Source: Betaproteobacteria bacterium
GTDB taxonomy: Bacteria; Pseudomonadota; Gammaproteobacteria; Burkholderiales; WYBJ01
Assembly: GCA_009377585.1 (NCBI GenBank)
Contig: WHTS01000015.1
Location: 22,230 to 86,229 of the forward strand
Direction of reading: 5' to 3'
DNA: 64,000 bases
The position numbers were made by a program, and so were the translations under genes. Positions 50,540 to 57,979 of this stretch are shown here, piece by piece. Within the stretch, counting starts at the first letter, position 1. Each line of letters starts with the position of its first letter. Below the pieces are notes generated by a model, which worked only from the letters and a program-made list of their open reading frames with translations, did not search any database and was not told the origin of the DNA.

Positions 50540-51297
50540 CGCTCGAGATCGGCATCCTCCTGGGCGACGACATCGGACCCGAGGTCGTGCCCGAGGCAGT
50601 GAAAGTGATGCAGGCCGCTGCGGCCAGGGCTTGCGCGGACATCGAATGGCATTCGTTGCCGCCGGTGCGCTCGTACCCGACGCTGCCGTCGCTGCACAAG
50701 GATGTCGACATCGTCTTCCTGCGCGAGACTACCGAGGACCTGATGCGCTCCGGCACGCTGGTCGCGGGCTCGGGCGAGCTCAAACCCAACGACGACACCG
50801 CCATCGGCATGCGCGTCATCACGCGCCAGGGCGCCAACCGGGTCGCGCGCGAAGCATTCGAGATCGCGCGCACGCGTCCGCGGCGCAAGGTCACCGCGGT
50901 GCACAAGGCGCCGAGCTTCAAGCTCTGCTGCGGGCTGTTTTCCGAGGAATGCGGCAAGGTGGCGACCGAGTATCCGCAGGTCGTGTTCGAGGAAGTGCTG
51001 ATCGACAGCTTCGCCATGAAGCTCGTGATGAAGCCGCAGCAGTACGACGTGGTCGTGACGACCAACCTCTTCGGCGACATCTTCACCGACCAGGGCGCGG
51101 GCCTGGGGGGCGGATTGGGTCTCGCTCCAGGACTCGTGGTCGGCACGCGGCAGGCCATGGCGCAGGCGACTCACGGTGGCAGCGGGGCTGTGAGCGCGCT
51201 GCTTCAGCAGCGGGTTCGTTGCTCCCGCGCACGCGCGGGTCCGGGCGATTCGAAGAAGGCGCACGCCAACCGGCGCGCCATGGAGGAGGGCGGGGGC
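50536..51297 (+). pseudogene. Isocitrate/isopropylmalate dehydrogenase family remnant
   Basis: The ATG overlaps the stop of the preceding gene (ATGA). The start (GILLGDDIGPEVVPEAVKVM) is normal, but EWHSLP runs straight into PVRSYPTLPSLHKDVDIVFLRETTEDLM, so about 60-80 codons of the first lobe are missing. The middle part (AREAFEIARTRPRRKVTAVHKA, QYDVVVTTNLFGDIFTDQGAGLGGGLG) is intact. The end breaks off after GTRQAMAQATHG, where a REP-like hairpin (51222-51253) has replaced the expected domain. The frame stays open and runs on into the following TctC gene. The product would lack the NAD/substrate-binding pieces. Confidence 0.75.
51222..51253. repeat. REP-like hairpin at the broken 3' end of the dehydrogenase remnant
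   Basis: CTCCCGCGCACGCGCGGGTCC followed by GGGCGATTCGAA closely matches the REP copy at 20991-21020 (CTCCCGCGCACGCGGGAGTCC, AGCGAATTCAA). It lies exactly where homology to the dehydrogenase family stops. Confidence 0.65.
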
Positions 51298-52295
51298 ATG
51301 ACGAAAGGAACGATCTCCATGGCGGCCTTGCTGCTCGCCACGACGGCGCTTGTCGCATCCGCGCAGCAGAAGCCCGAATCGCCCGGCGCATACCCGGCCA
51401 AGCCGGTACGCTTGCTGGTCGGCAACGCGCCCGGCGGCGGCATCGATCTGACCGCACGCGCCATCGCGCAGAAGCTGACCGAGCGCTGGGGCCGATCGTT
51501 CGTGGTAGACAACCGGCCCGGCGGCACGGGTCTCATCGCCATCGATCTGACCGCGAACGCGAACCCGGACGGCTATATACCCTGCTGGTCACTTCAGGCA
51601 GCCTCATCTGCAGTGCGACCGTGCGGAAGAAGCTGCCGTTCGATCCCCGCACGGCAGTGGCGCCCATTACCCAGCTCACGACGTTGTCCTACGTGCTGAT
51701 GGTGAACCCGGCATTGCCGGTGAAGAGCGTCAAGGAATTGATCGCTTACGCCAAGGCCAAGCCGAACGCGCTGCACTTCGGTTCGTCCGGCGTGGGCGGC
51801 ATCGGTCATCTCGCGGGCGAGCTGTTCGCCGCCAATGCGGGCGTGAGGATGGTGCACGTGCCGTACAAGGGCGGCGGACCGGCGCTGCTCGACATGATCA
51901 GCGGCCAGATTCAGCTCGGCTTCACCGCCACGATCTCCGGCATGCCGCACGTGCGAGCCGGGCGGCTACGCGGACTTGCCGTGACGAGCCCGGCTCGGTC
52001 GAAGGCCTTTCCAGACACCCCGACGCTGGCCGAAGCGGGACTCCCGGGCTTCGAGCTCGTCAACTGGTACGGGATGTTCGCGCCGGCGAAAGCGCCGCCT
52101 GCGGTCGTCGCCGCATTGAATCGCGAGATCGTGACGATCCTGCGCTCCCCCGACGTGCAGGCCATGTTCGACAAGGATGGCGCCGATGCGACCGGCTCCG
52201 CCTCGCCCGCGGCATTTCGCAAGGTCTTCGAAGCCGAGGTGGCGAAGTGGGAGGGGTATGTGAAGCTGCCCGGCTTTGCCGAGGCGCTGAAGTAG
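51298..52295 (+). pseudogene. Tripartite tricarboxylate transporter receptor (TctC/Bug), frameshifted
   Basis: The ATG follows GGAGGAG. A signal peptide (MAALLLATTALVASA) and PVRLLVGNAPGGGIDLTARAIAQKL lead to NPDGY. There the frame changes at TATATA (51574-51579); a family member needs GGC TAT ACC, so two extra bases are present. The shifted frame continues with TLLVTSGSLI, NPALPVKSVKELIAYAKAKP, VPYKGGGPALLDMISGQIQ, DTPTLAEAGLPGFE and stops at 52295. The whole 998-bp gene is otherwise full length. A dinucleotide slip in vivo or an assembly error would both explain it. Confidence 0.82.
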
Positions 52296-52322
52296 TCGTA
52301 ACCCTTCCCACACAGGCGTAAG

Positions 52323-52368
52323 GGGTCAGGTTTTGCATTTTGCAGATGCAAGGAGCAACACCTGACCC
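52323..52368. repeat. Inverted repeat of the GGGTCAGGT family
   Basis: GGGTCAGGT (52323-52331) pairs with ACCTGACCC (52360-52368), with a further TTGCA/TGCAA pairing inside. It is a diverged relative of the perfect 25-bp repeat at 31639-31711. It lies between two convergent TctC genes and could serve as a bidirectional terminator. Confidence 0.7.
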
Positions 52369-52440
52369 AATGTTCAGTGCACTTGGAGACGCGTGCTGCA
52401 AGATGAGGGCAGTTGAGAATCGCCGCACCCGCTCAGGCGA

Positions 52441-53469
52441 TCAATTGAGCGAGATGCCCGCGGTCTTGACCACCTTGGTCCAACGCGCGATTTCCGACTT
52501 GACGTAATTGCCGAGGTCCTCCGGCGTGCCACCCACGGGCACGAGACCGTGGCCTGCCAGGCGCTCGCGCATATCGGCCTGCTGCAGCATGCGATTGACC
52601 TCGGCGTTGATCCGCGCGACGACGGGTCGGGGCGTGCGTGCCGGCGCATAGAGGCCGGAGCGCGGTTGAACGTCGGAGCTCGGCACGCCCGCCTCGGCCA
52701 GCGTGGGCAAGTCGGGCAGCTCGGGTACCCGCTTCGCGGCGGTCACTGCCAGCGGACGTATCTTGGCGCCGCCGCGAAGGTGCGGCAGGCATTCGGCGAT
52801 GGGACTGAAGATCACGGGCATCTGCCCGCCCAGGAAGGCGACCAGCGCCGGCGCGCCGCCCTTGAACGGCACATCCTGCATCCGGATGCCCGCGTTCATC
52901 AGGAACAGCTCTGCGGTCAGGTGGGTGATGGTGCCTTGTCCAGCCGAAGCGTACTGAATGTGCTTGGGCTTCGCCTTGGCCATGGCGATGAGCTCCGGCA
53001 CGGAGTTGGCGCCCAACGACGGCTGCACGATCAGCACGTAGAACGACTGCCCGACGGTGGCGATCGGCGCGAAATCCTTGACCGTATCGAACGGCAGCTT
53101 GGGATAGAGCACCGCGTTGGTGGCGAGCGACGCACTGGTGAACAACAAGGTATAGCCATCGGGCTGGGCTTTCGCCACCAGGTTGGTGCCCAAGGTGGTG
53201 CCGCCGCCCGGCCGATTGTCGACCAGGACCGTTTGTCCCAGGCCACCGGTGAGCTTTTGCGCCACGAGGCGCGCGACGATGTCCGTCGAACCTCCGGGGG
53301 CGAGCGGCACGATCATGCGTACCGGTCTCACGGGGTAGCGTTCGGCCTGCGCGGCCGCCGGCATCGACCATCCCGCCGTGGCGAGCGTTGCCGCGACGGC
53401 ACAGGTCTTGACGGCGCCGGATCGCATCGGACCGGCGCCTGCTCTTGCACTGCCCCGCTTGACCGTCAT
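52441..53469 (-). CDS. Tripartite tricarboxylate transporter substrate-binding protein (TctC/Bug)
   Basis: This 342-aa protein is the only intact Bug receptor of three in the window. It has an N-terminal signal peptide with a basic start (MTVKRGSARAG) and cleavage near PAAAQA. Family marks include RPVRMIVPLAPGGSTDIVARLVAQKL, VLVDNRPGGGTTLGTNLVAKA, PDGYTLLFTSASLA, KHIQYASAGQGTITHL, DVPFKGGAPALVAFLGGQ and LPDLPTLAEAGV. It binds a small carboxylate in the periplasm; no TctA or TctB membrane partner lies nearby. The ATG at 53469 is chosen because GGAGG sits about 6 bases upstream; the longer frame is not coding-like. Confidence 0.9.
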   Translation of the reverse strand: MTVKRGSARAGAGPMRSGAVKTCAVAATLATAGWSMPAAAQAERYPVRPVRMIVPLAPGGSTDIVARLVAQKLTGGLGQTVLVDNRPGGGTTLGTNLVAKAQPDGYTLLFTSASLATNAVLYPKLPFDTVKDFAPIATVGQSFYVLIVQPSLGANSVPELIAMAKAKPKHIQYASAGQGTITHLTAELFLMNAGIRMQDVPFKGGAPALVAFLGGQMPVIFSPIAECLPHLRGGAKIRPLAVTAAKRVPELPDLPTLAEAGVPSSDVQPRSGLYAPARTPRPVVARINAEVNRMLQQADMRERLAGHGLVPVGGTPEDLGNYVKSEIARWTKVVKTAGISLN

Positions 53470-53564
53470 CCTCGCCTCCTCCGATTGTTCACTCACCCAA
53501 CGTGCCAGCGATCGGCGCGAATCCCATCCTTTCGCGGACCGAGAGCTTCTTGTTGCCTCCTCGC

Positions 53565-53705
53565 CTACCGCGTGCGTTCGGACCCGGAATCGGGTAAGGC
53601 GGTCCGTTTCGAATGCGCGAGAGCATCGGACTCGAACCGCCACCAGTAGGCCTTGACCGGGTCGAGCTCGATTTCGGTGCGGTTCTGGCTGCCGACGATG
53701 CGCAT
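53565..53705 (-). CDS. Possible small protein (46 aa), uncertain
   Basis: The 348-bp gap between the TctC gene and the response regulator has one short frame that reads somewhat like protein: it starts MRIVGSQNRTEIELDPVKAYWW at 53705 and ends at 53565. No Shine-Dalgarno sequence precedes the ATG, and I recognise no family. A T-arm-like GGTTCGAGTCC occurs inside, but no tRNA fits around it. Otherwise the gap holds nothing I can support. Confidence 0.25.
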   Translation of the reverse strand: MRIVGSQNRTEIELDPVKAYWWRFESDALAHSKRTALPDSGSERTR

Positions 53706-53817
53706 GCGTCAAAGTGTAGTGAGACGGCAAGGTCCGGGCAAGCATGCGTCATGGGCCCCTCCCCGAAAGAGAGGGACGCGCATCATGGAAAGCGGCTCGT
53801 CAGCCACTTTCCGGCCG

Positions 53818-54447
53818 TCAATAAGCCTTGGTCATCCCGCAAGCAATAGCCATCCGCACGAGATCGGCGAGCGACTGAGCCTGCATCTTCTCCATCGCCT
53901 TGGCGCGATGTACTTCCACCGTGCGCGTGGATAGCCCCAGCCGAGTCGCGATGGCCTTGTTCGGTCGCCCCTCGACCACCAGCGCCATCACTTCGCGCTC
54001 GCGCGGTGTCAAGGTTGCGAGGCGTTTGATCAGCTCGTCGCCATCCAGCGCCGCGGCCTCCACGCGCGGATCGGCCGAGCGCGCGAGCGCGCGGTGCACG
54101 GCGTCGAGCAGCGTCTGATCGTGGAAGGGCTTCTCGATGAAGTCGGCGGCGCCCGCCTTCATCGCCCGCACCGCCATCGCGATATCGCCGTGGCCGGTGA
54201 TGATGACGATCGGGAGCTCCGCGCCACGGCTGCGCAGTGCTTCCTGCAGTTCGATCCCGCTCATGCCGGGCATGCGCACGTCGGCGATGAGGCAGGTGTC
54301 GGGGCGGGGTTCGTACGCGGCGAGAAAGCCCTTCGCATCGCCGAACGTGCGCGAGGCGAGTCCCACCGATCGCAGCAGCATGGCGAGCGAGTCGCGGATG
54401 GAGGCTTCGTCGTCGACCACGTAGACGAGGGGCTCGGAATTCGTCAT
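53818..54447 (-). CDS. FixJ-type response regulator (receiver plus LuxR-type HTH)
   Basis: This 209-aa protein has a receiver domain (VYVVDDEASIRDSL, phosphoacceptor D56 in LIADVRMPGMSG, PIVIITGHGDIAMAVRAMKAGAADFIEKPF) and a C-terminal LuxR/GerE helix-turn-helix (LTPREREVMALVVEGRPNKAIATRLGLSTRTVEVHRAKAMEKM). The layout is that of FixJ, TodT and StyR. It starts 7 bases after the stop of the partner kinase, so the two are co-expressed. Target genes are unknown. Confidence 0.93.
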   Translation of the reverse strand: MTNSEPLVYVVDDEASIRDSLAMLLRSVGLASRTFGDAKGFLAAYEPRPDTCLIADVRMPGMSGIELQEALRSRGAELPIVIITGHGDIAMAVRAMKAGAADFIEKPFHDQTLLDAVHRALARSADPRVEAAALDGDELIKRLATLTPREREVMALVVEGRPNKAIATRLGLSTRTVEVHRAKAMEKMQAQSLADLVRMAIACGMTKAY

Positions 54448-54454
54448 GGGACGC

Positions 54455-56437
54455 TCACGCAATCGGCAAGGTCAATCGGAACACGGCACCGGGCTGGCTC
54501 GCGTCGGCCCACAGGCGCCCGCCGTGCGCATCGACGATCGAGCGGCTCAAGGCGAGCCCGATGCCGATGCCTTCGTTCTTGGTGGTGTAGAACGGCTCGA
54601 AGACCTTCTCGGCGGCAGCGGCCGAAAGGCCCGGGCCGGTGTCGCTTACCTGAATCTCGATCATGTCGTCGGACGCGCGGCCTGCCGATAGCACCACACG
54701 GCGCTCGTTCGCGCCCGCGGCATCGATTGCCTCGAGCGCATTGCGCACGAGATTGAGCAGCACCTGTTCGATCTGGATGGCATCGGCGAGCACTTTGGGC
54801 AGCTCGCCCGCACCGGCTGCGGACACGTCGGCCTCGTATTGCGCGGCCTCTCCGCGCGTGAGTCGCAGCACGTCGGCGAACAGCTCGTCGACGCCGATCG
54901 CCTGCAGGTGGCCTTCTTCCGAGCGTACGAACCCGCGCATCTTGCGCACAACGGCACCGGCGCGCTCGGCTTCGGTGGCCAGGCGCTGCATCGTATCCGC
55001 GGTTTCCTCAGCCGAAAGATTGCCGGCCCTGAGCAGCCGCAGGCTTGCGTTCGCATAGTTCGCGATCGCGGTGAGCGGCTGGTTGATCTCGTGTGCGATC
55101 GCGCTCGCCATCTCGCCCATCGACGCCACGCGTGCGACGTGCGCCAGCTGCTCGAGATGGCTGCGCGCCTTGTCCTCAGCGCGGCGCCGGTCGGTTACGT
55201 CGAGCACGACGTTGAGGCTGCCGATGTAGTGGCCGGCATGATCGAACTGCGGCTTGGGCGAGATCCACACGTGCAGCAGTTGGCCGTCCCTGCGCTTGAG
55301 CACGAGCGCATGCGGCTCGGCCCGGCCGGACTCGCGCGAACGATGCGATTCGCGCCAGGACTCCTGCATCTCGGGCACGGCCAACACCTCGCCGGTGCGT
55401 CCGATGAGCTCCGCGCGCGCATACCCGGTCATTTCGCAGAAGCGATCCGAGACGAACGCCATGCGCGCAGCGGCATCGGTGATGTTGACCCCTTCGTTCA
55501 TGCCCTCGATCAGCATGCGATAGCGCTGCTCGCTCTCGCGCACCTGCGTCTGCGCGCCTTCGCGCTCGCCTTGCGCCGCCGCGGCGAGCAACGAGGTGAC
55601 GCACAGCACGCCGAGAAACAGATAAAGGCTGCCGAACTGGGCGAACGTCTGCTCGGGCGCGATGCTCGGCATGATGAATGGGCCCATCCCCATCGCATGG
55701 AACCAGATCGCGATGCCGCCGCAGATGAGCAGCACCGTACTCGTATCGCGCAGCCCTAAGCGCAGCGCCGCCCAGAACGTGAATGGAAAAAGCGCGTAGG
55801 GCAGCGTCTCCGCGCTCATCGCCGGCGCGAGCCGGCCGCTGAAGACGAGCACCGAAACGACCAGGGTGCCGGCGTAGACGATCGCGCGCTCGGCGATCGA
55901 GCCGGCTTGCGGGCGCGACTGCGCGGCCATCCAGGTGAGCACCGCCGGCACGAGCAGCACGATGCCGATCGCCTCGCCGAGCGCGCTCACCTGCAGCAGT
56001 GCCACGCGCACGGCCGGATCGATTTCGGGCGACCACTCGCCGGTGAGCGCCGCTCGCGCCACATTGGCGAGCGGAATGACCGTCGCGCCGATCAGGATCA
56101 GCATCAGCACGTCGCGCAGGCGTTCGAGCTTCGGGCTCACCCGCAGCACGCGTTGCAGCAGCCACCATGCCAGCGCGATCTGCGCCGTGGTGACGATCGA
56201 GGACCCGAACGCCGGAACGAGCTCGCGGCCGCCCAGCAGCTCGTAGCCAAGCGCACCGAGCCATACGCCGGCCGCGGCTCGGATGCCGCTGTGCAGGCAG
56301 GCCGCGAGCCCCACGGCCGAGGCAGCCGACACCATGGGCGCGTCGGCGGCCACCCGCAACAGCAGCATCGCGCCTTCCGCTGCGGCCACGTAGGCGGCTG
56401 CAATGACGAGGGTCGCTATCCAGGATATCCCGAGCAT
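54455..56437 (-). CDS. MASE1-PAS sensor histidine kinase
   Basis: This 660-aa protein begins with a MASE1 membrane domain of about eight helices (residues 1-290), followed by a PAS domain (about 305-425: YRMLIEGMNEGVNITDAAARMAFVSDRFCEMTGY) with a PAC segment. Next is HisKA with H449 in AIAHEINQPLTAIANYA, then HATPase_c with NALEAIDAAG, DTGPGLS and NEGIGIGLALSRSIVDAHGG. It should phosphorylate the adjacent FixJ-like regulator. The signal is unknown; MASE1 domains are presumed to sense at or in the membrane. There is no PAS heme-binding His pattern I can assert, so FixL-like oxygen sensing is not claimed. Confidence 0.92.
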   Translation of the reverse strand: MLGISWIATLVIAAAYVAAAEGAMLLLRVAADAPMVSAASAVGLAACLHSGIRAAAGVWLGALGYELLGGRELVPAFGSSIVTTAQIALAWWLLQRVLRVSPKLERLRDVLMLILIGATVIPLANVARAALTGEWSPEIDPAVRVALLQVSALGEAIGIVLLVPAVLTWMAAQSRPQAGSIAERAIVYAGTLVVSVLVFSGRLAPAMSAETLPYALFPFTFWAALRLGLRDTSTVLLICGGIAIWFHAMGMGPFIMPSIAPEQTFAQFGSLYLFLGVLCVTSLLAAAAQGEREGAQTQVRESEQRYRMLIEGMNEGVNITDAAARMAFVSDRFCEMTGYARAELIGRTGEVLAVPEMQESWRESHRSRESGRAEPHALVLKRRDGQLLHVWISPKPQFDHAGHYIGSLNVVLDVTDRRRAEDKARSHLEQLAHVARVASMGEMASAIAHEINQPLTAIANYANASLRLLRAGNLSAEETADTMQRLATEAERAGAVVRKMRGFVRSEEGHLQAIGVDELFADVLRLTRGEAAQYEADVSAAGAGELPKVLADAIQIEQVLLNLVRNALEAIDAAGANERRVVLSAGRASDDMIEIQVSDTGPGLSAAAAEKVFEPFYTTKNEGIGIGLALSRSIVDAHGGRLWADASQPGAVFRLTLPIA

Positions 56438-56470
56438 GACACCACGTTAGCAGCAATCGCTGCGACCGGC

Positions 56471-56509
56471 ACTACGTAGAAGTACCTAGCGCCGAGCCGG
56501 GGATACGTA
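56471..56509. promoter_or_regulatory. Candidate regulator-binding repeats (TACGTA boxes)
   Basis: Between the kinase gene and the divergent sigma-factor gene, ACTACGTAGAAGTACCTAG (56471-56489) contains TACGTA and GTAC palindromes, and a second TACGTA lies at 56504-56509. Position and symmetry suggest a binding site for the FixJ-like regulator, but this is inference. Confidence 0.25.
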
Positions 56510-56613
56510 TTCGCCACAGGCGCTTTTCGTAGCGCTGCGAATGTTCCCATCGCCGCATGACCGGCACCATGCGTTCCATCGCGACATGACATCCGCAAGC
56601 GAAGGAGACGACG

Positions 56614-57159
56614 ATGCGAGCCCTGGACTCCGAACTGTTGAAGGACCACACCCGCTACCTGACCGCCTATGCGCTGCGTCGGGTTTCCGACCGGAGCCTT
56701 GCCGAAGACCTGGTGCAGGACACCTTCCTCGCCGCCCTGTCGGCTGAGGTGGATTTCGAAGGCCGCAGCAGCCTGCGCACCTGGCTTACGGGGATACTCA
56801 AGCACAAGATCGCCGACGTGTTCCGGGCGCGCGTGCGTTTGCCGTTGAGCCTGGAGGCGTTGCGCGCGGCCGATGATGAACCGATCGAGCTCGGAATCGC
56901 GGCCAACGGCGAGCACTTCGACTTCGGCGGCGATCCGCACAAGCAGCTGGAGCACAAGCGCTTCTGCGAGGCCTTCCAGCGCGAGCTCGGCCGCATGCCA
57001 GAGCGAACGGCGGAGGCTTTCATGGCATCCGAGTTCACTCTAGCGGACAGCGACGAGGTGTGCGAACGCTTCGGCATGTCGCCCGGGTCGCTCTGGGTCA
57101 TGCGCTGCCGCACGCGGGCGGCGCTGCGCCGGGTGCTGGCGCCGGCGCTCGCAGCGTAG
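56614..57159 (+). CDS. RNA polymerase sigma factor, ECF type (sigma-70 family)
   Basis: This 181-aa protein has sigma region 2 (HTRYLTAYALRRVSDRSLAEDLVQDTFLAAL, RSSLRTWLTGILKHKIADVFR) and region 4 (LGRMPERTAEAFMASEF, VCERFGMSPGSLWVMRCRTRAALRR). AAGGAGA precedes the ATG. No anti-sigma gene or zinc-finger protein lies next to it; a DUF1840 gene follows 108 bp later and the MASE1 kinase is divergent upstream. Control of the factor is therefore unclear. Confidence 0.9.
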   Translation: MRALDSELLKDHTRYLTAYALRRVSDRSLAEDLVQDTFLAALSAEVDFEGRSSLRTWLTGILKHKIADVFRARVRLPLSLEALRAADDEPIELGIAANGEHFDFGGDPHKQLEHKRFCEAFQRELGRMPERTAEAFMASEFTLADSDEVCERFGMSPGSLWVMRCRTRAALRRVLAPALAA

Positions 57160-57267
57160 TACGGGAACGGCGCGGGAACAACGCGTGCTCGAGCGGCGTC
57201 GAACGAGGAGTGCCTGCTATCATCGGCACGATCCGGATCCGATTTCGCTGCGACAGGAGGCGTCGTC

Positions 57268-57609
57268 ATGCTGGTCACGTTCAGTACCAAGTCGCACGCG
57301 GACATCACCATGTTCGACCACGTGGCCGAAGCGCTGCTGCGCTTGATGGGGCAAAGCGGCGCGGTGCCCGGAGCGATCCTGGCCGCCGATATCCTCCCTG
57401 CGCTTGCCCGATTGAAAACCGCGGTTGCCGAGTCGGGCTCGCAGCCCGGACCGGCCGCTCCCGGAGCGGCGGAAGAAAGGCACGACGAGGAAGCGCCGCC
57501 GCCGGTGAGCCTGCGCCAGCGCGCGTATCCGCTGATCGGGCTGCTCGAAGCCGCCGATCGCGCCGAGGAGGACGTAACCTGGGCGCCCACTCGCAGCCCG
57601 CTGCTGTGA
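57268..57609 (+). CDS. DUF1840 family protein
   Basis: This 113-aa protein begins MLVTFSTKSHADITMFDHVAEALLRLMGQSG and ends QRAYPLIGLLEAADRAEEDVTW, the two conserved ends of DUF1840. The middle is a low-complexity Ala/Pro/Glu linker. The family has no known function and is found mainly in Betaproteobacteria. AGGAGG at 57255-57260 precedes the ATG. Confidence 0.88.
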   Translation: MLVTFSTKSHADITMFDHVAEALLRLMGQSGAVPGAILAADILPALARLKTAVAESGSQPGPAAPGAAEERHDEEAPPPVSLRQRAYPLIGLLEAADRAEEDVTWAPTRSPLL

Positions 57610-57670
57610 TTGATTCATGTGTAAGCCAGGCGGTAGCCATTCGCGTGATAGCGGGAACCCGGTCCTTTTT

Positions 57671-57804
57671 GATCCTGGGCCCCCGTTTAGATCCTGGGCC
57701 CCCGTTTTCACGGGGGCGACGTAGTCCAAGATTGCCGCCACCGTGTTTTCGTTCAAATTGCCGCCACCGTGTTTTCGTCATTCCCGTGAAAACGGGAATC
57801 CAGG
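57671..57804. repeat. Short tandem duplications and a REP hairpin before the Lhr gene
   Basis: GATCCTGGGCCCCCGTTT occurs at 57671-57688 and 57690-57707. ATTGCCGCCACCGTGTTTTCGT (22 bp) occurs at 57731 and 57757. A GTCATTCCCGTGAAAACGGGAATCCAGG REP hairpin ends the region at 57804. The 370-bp gap holds no gene that I can support; the rest is presumed promoter for the helicase. Confidence 0.75.
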
Positions 57805-57979
57805 GGTTTTGATCCTGCGGCCCCGTTGTCAGGCGAGCGACGCGTTGGATGTTCTGCCTGCAGGCGCGAATCCCGGCCGACGTTCTCGAATGGTCCGAGG
57901 GCGCGGCGCATCGGGTCCGATCCGGTAGACTCACTATTTTGCTCGCGCCGGATACTGGTCGGCGCTACTTCAGCCGCTC

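Noticed and set aside
53590..53660. T-arm-like GGTTCGAGTCC suggesting a tRNA on the minus strand
   Set aside because: Only a 3-bp stem surrounds the loop, and no acceptor stem, anticodon arm or D-arm can be folded around it.
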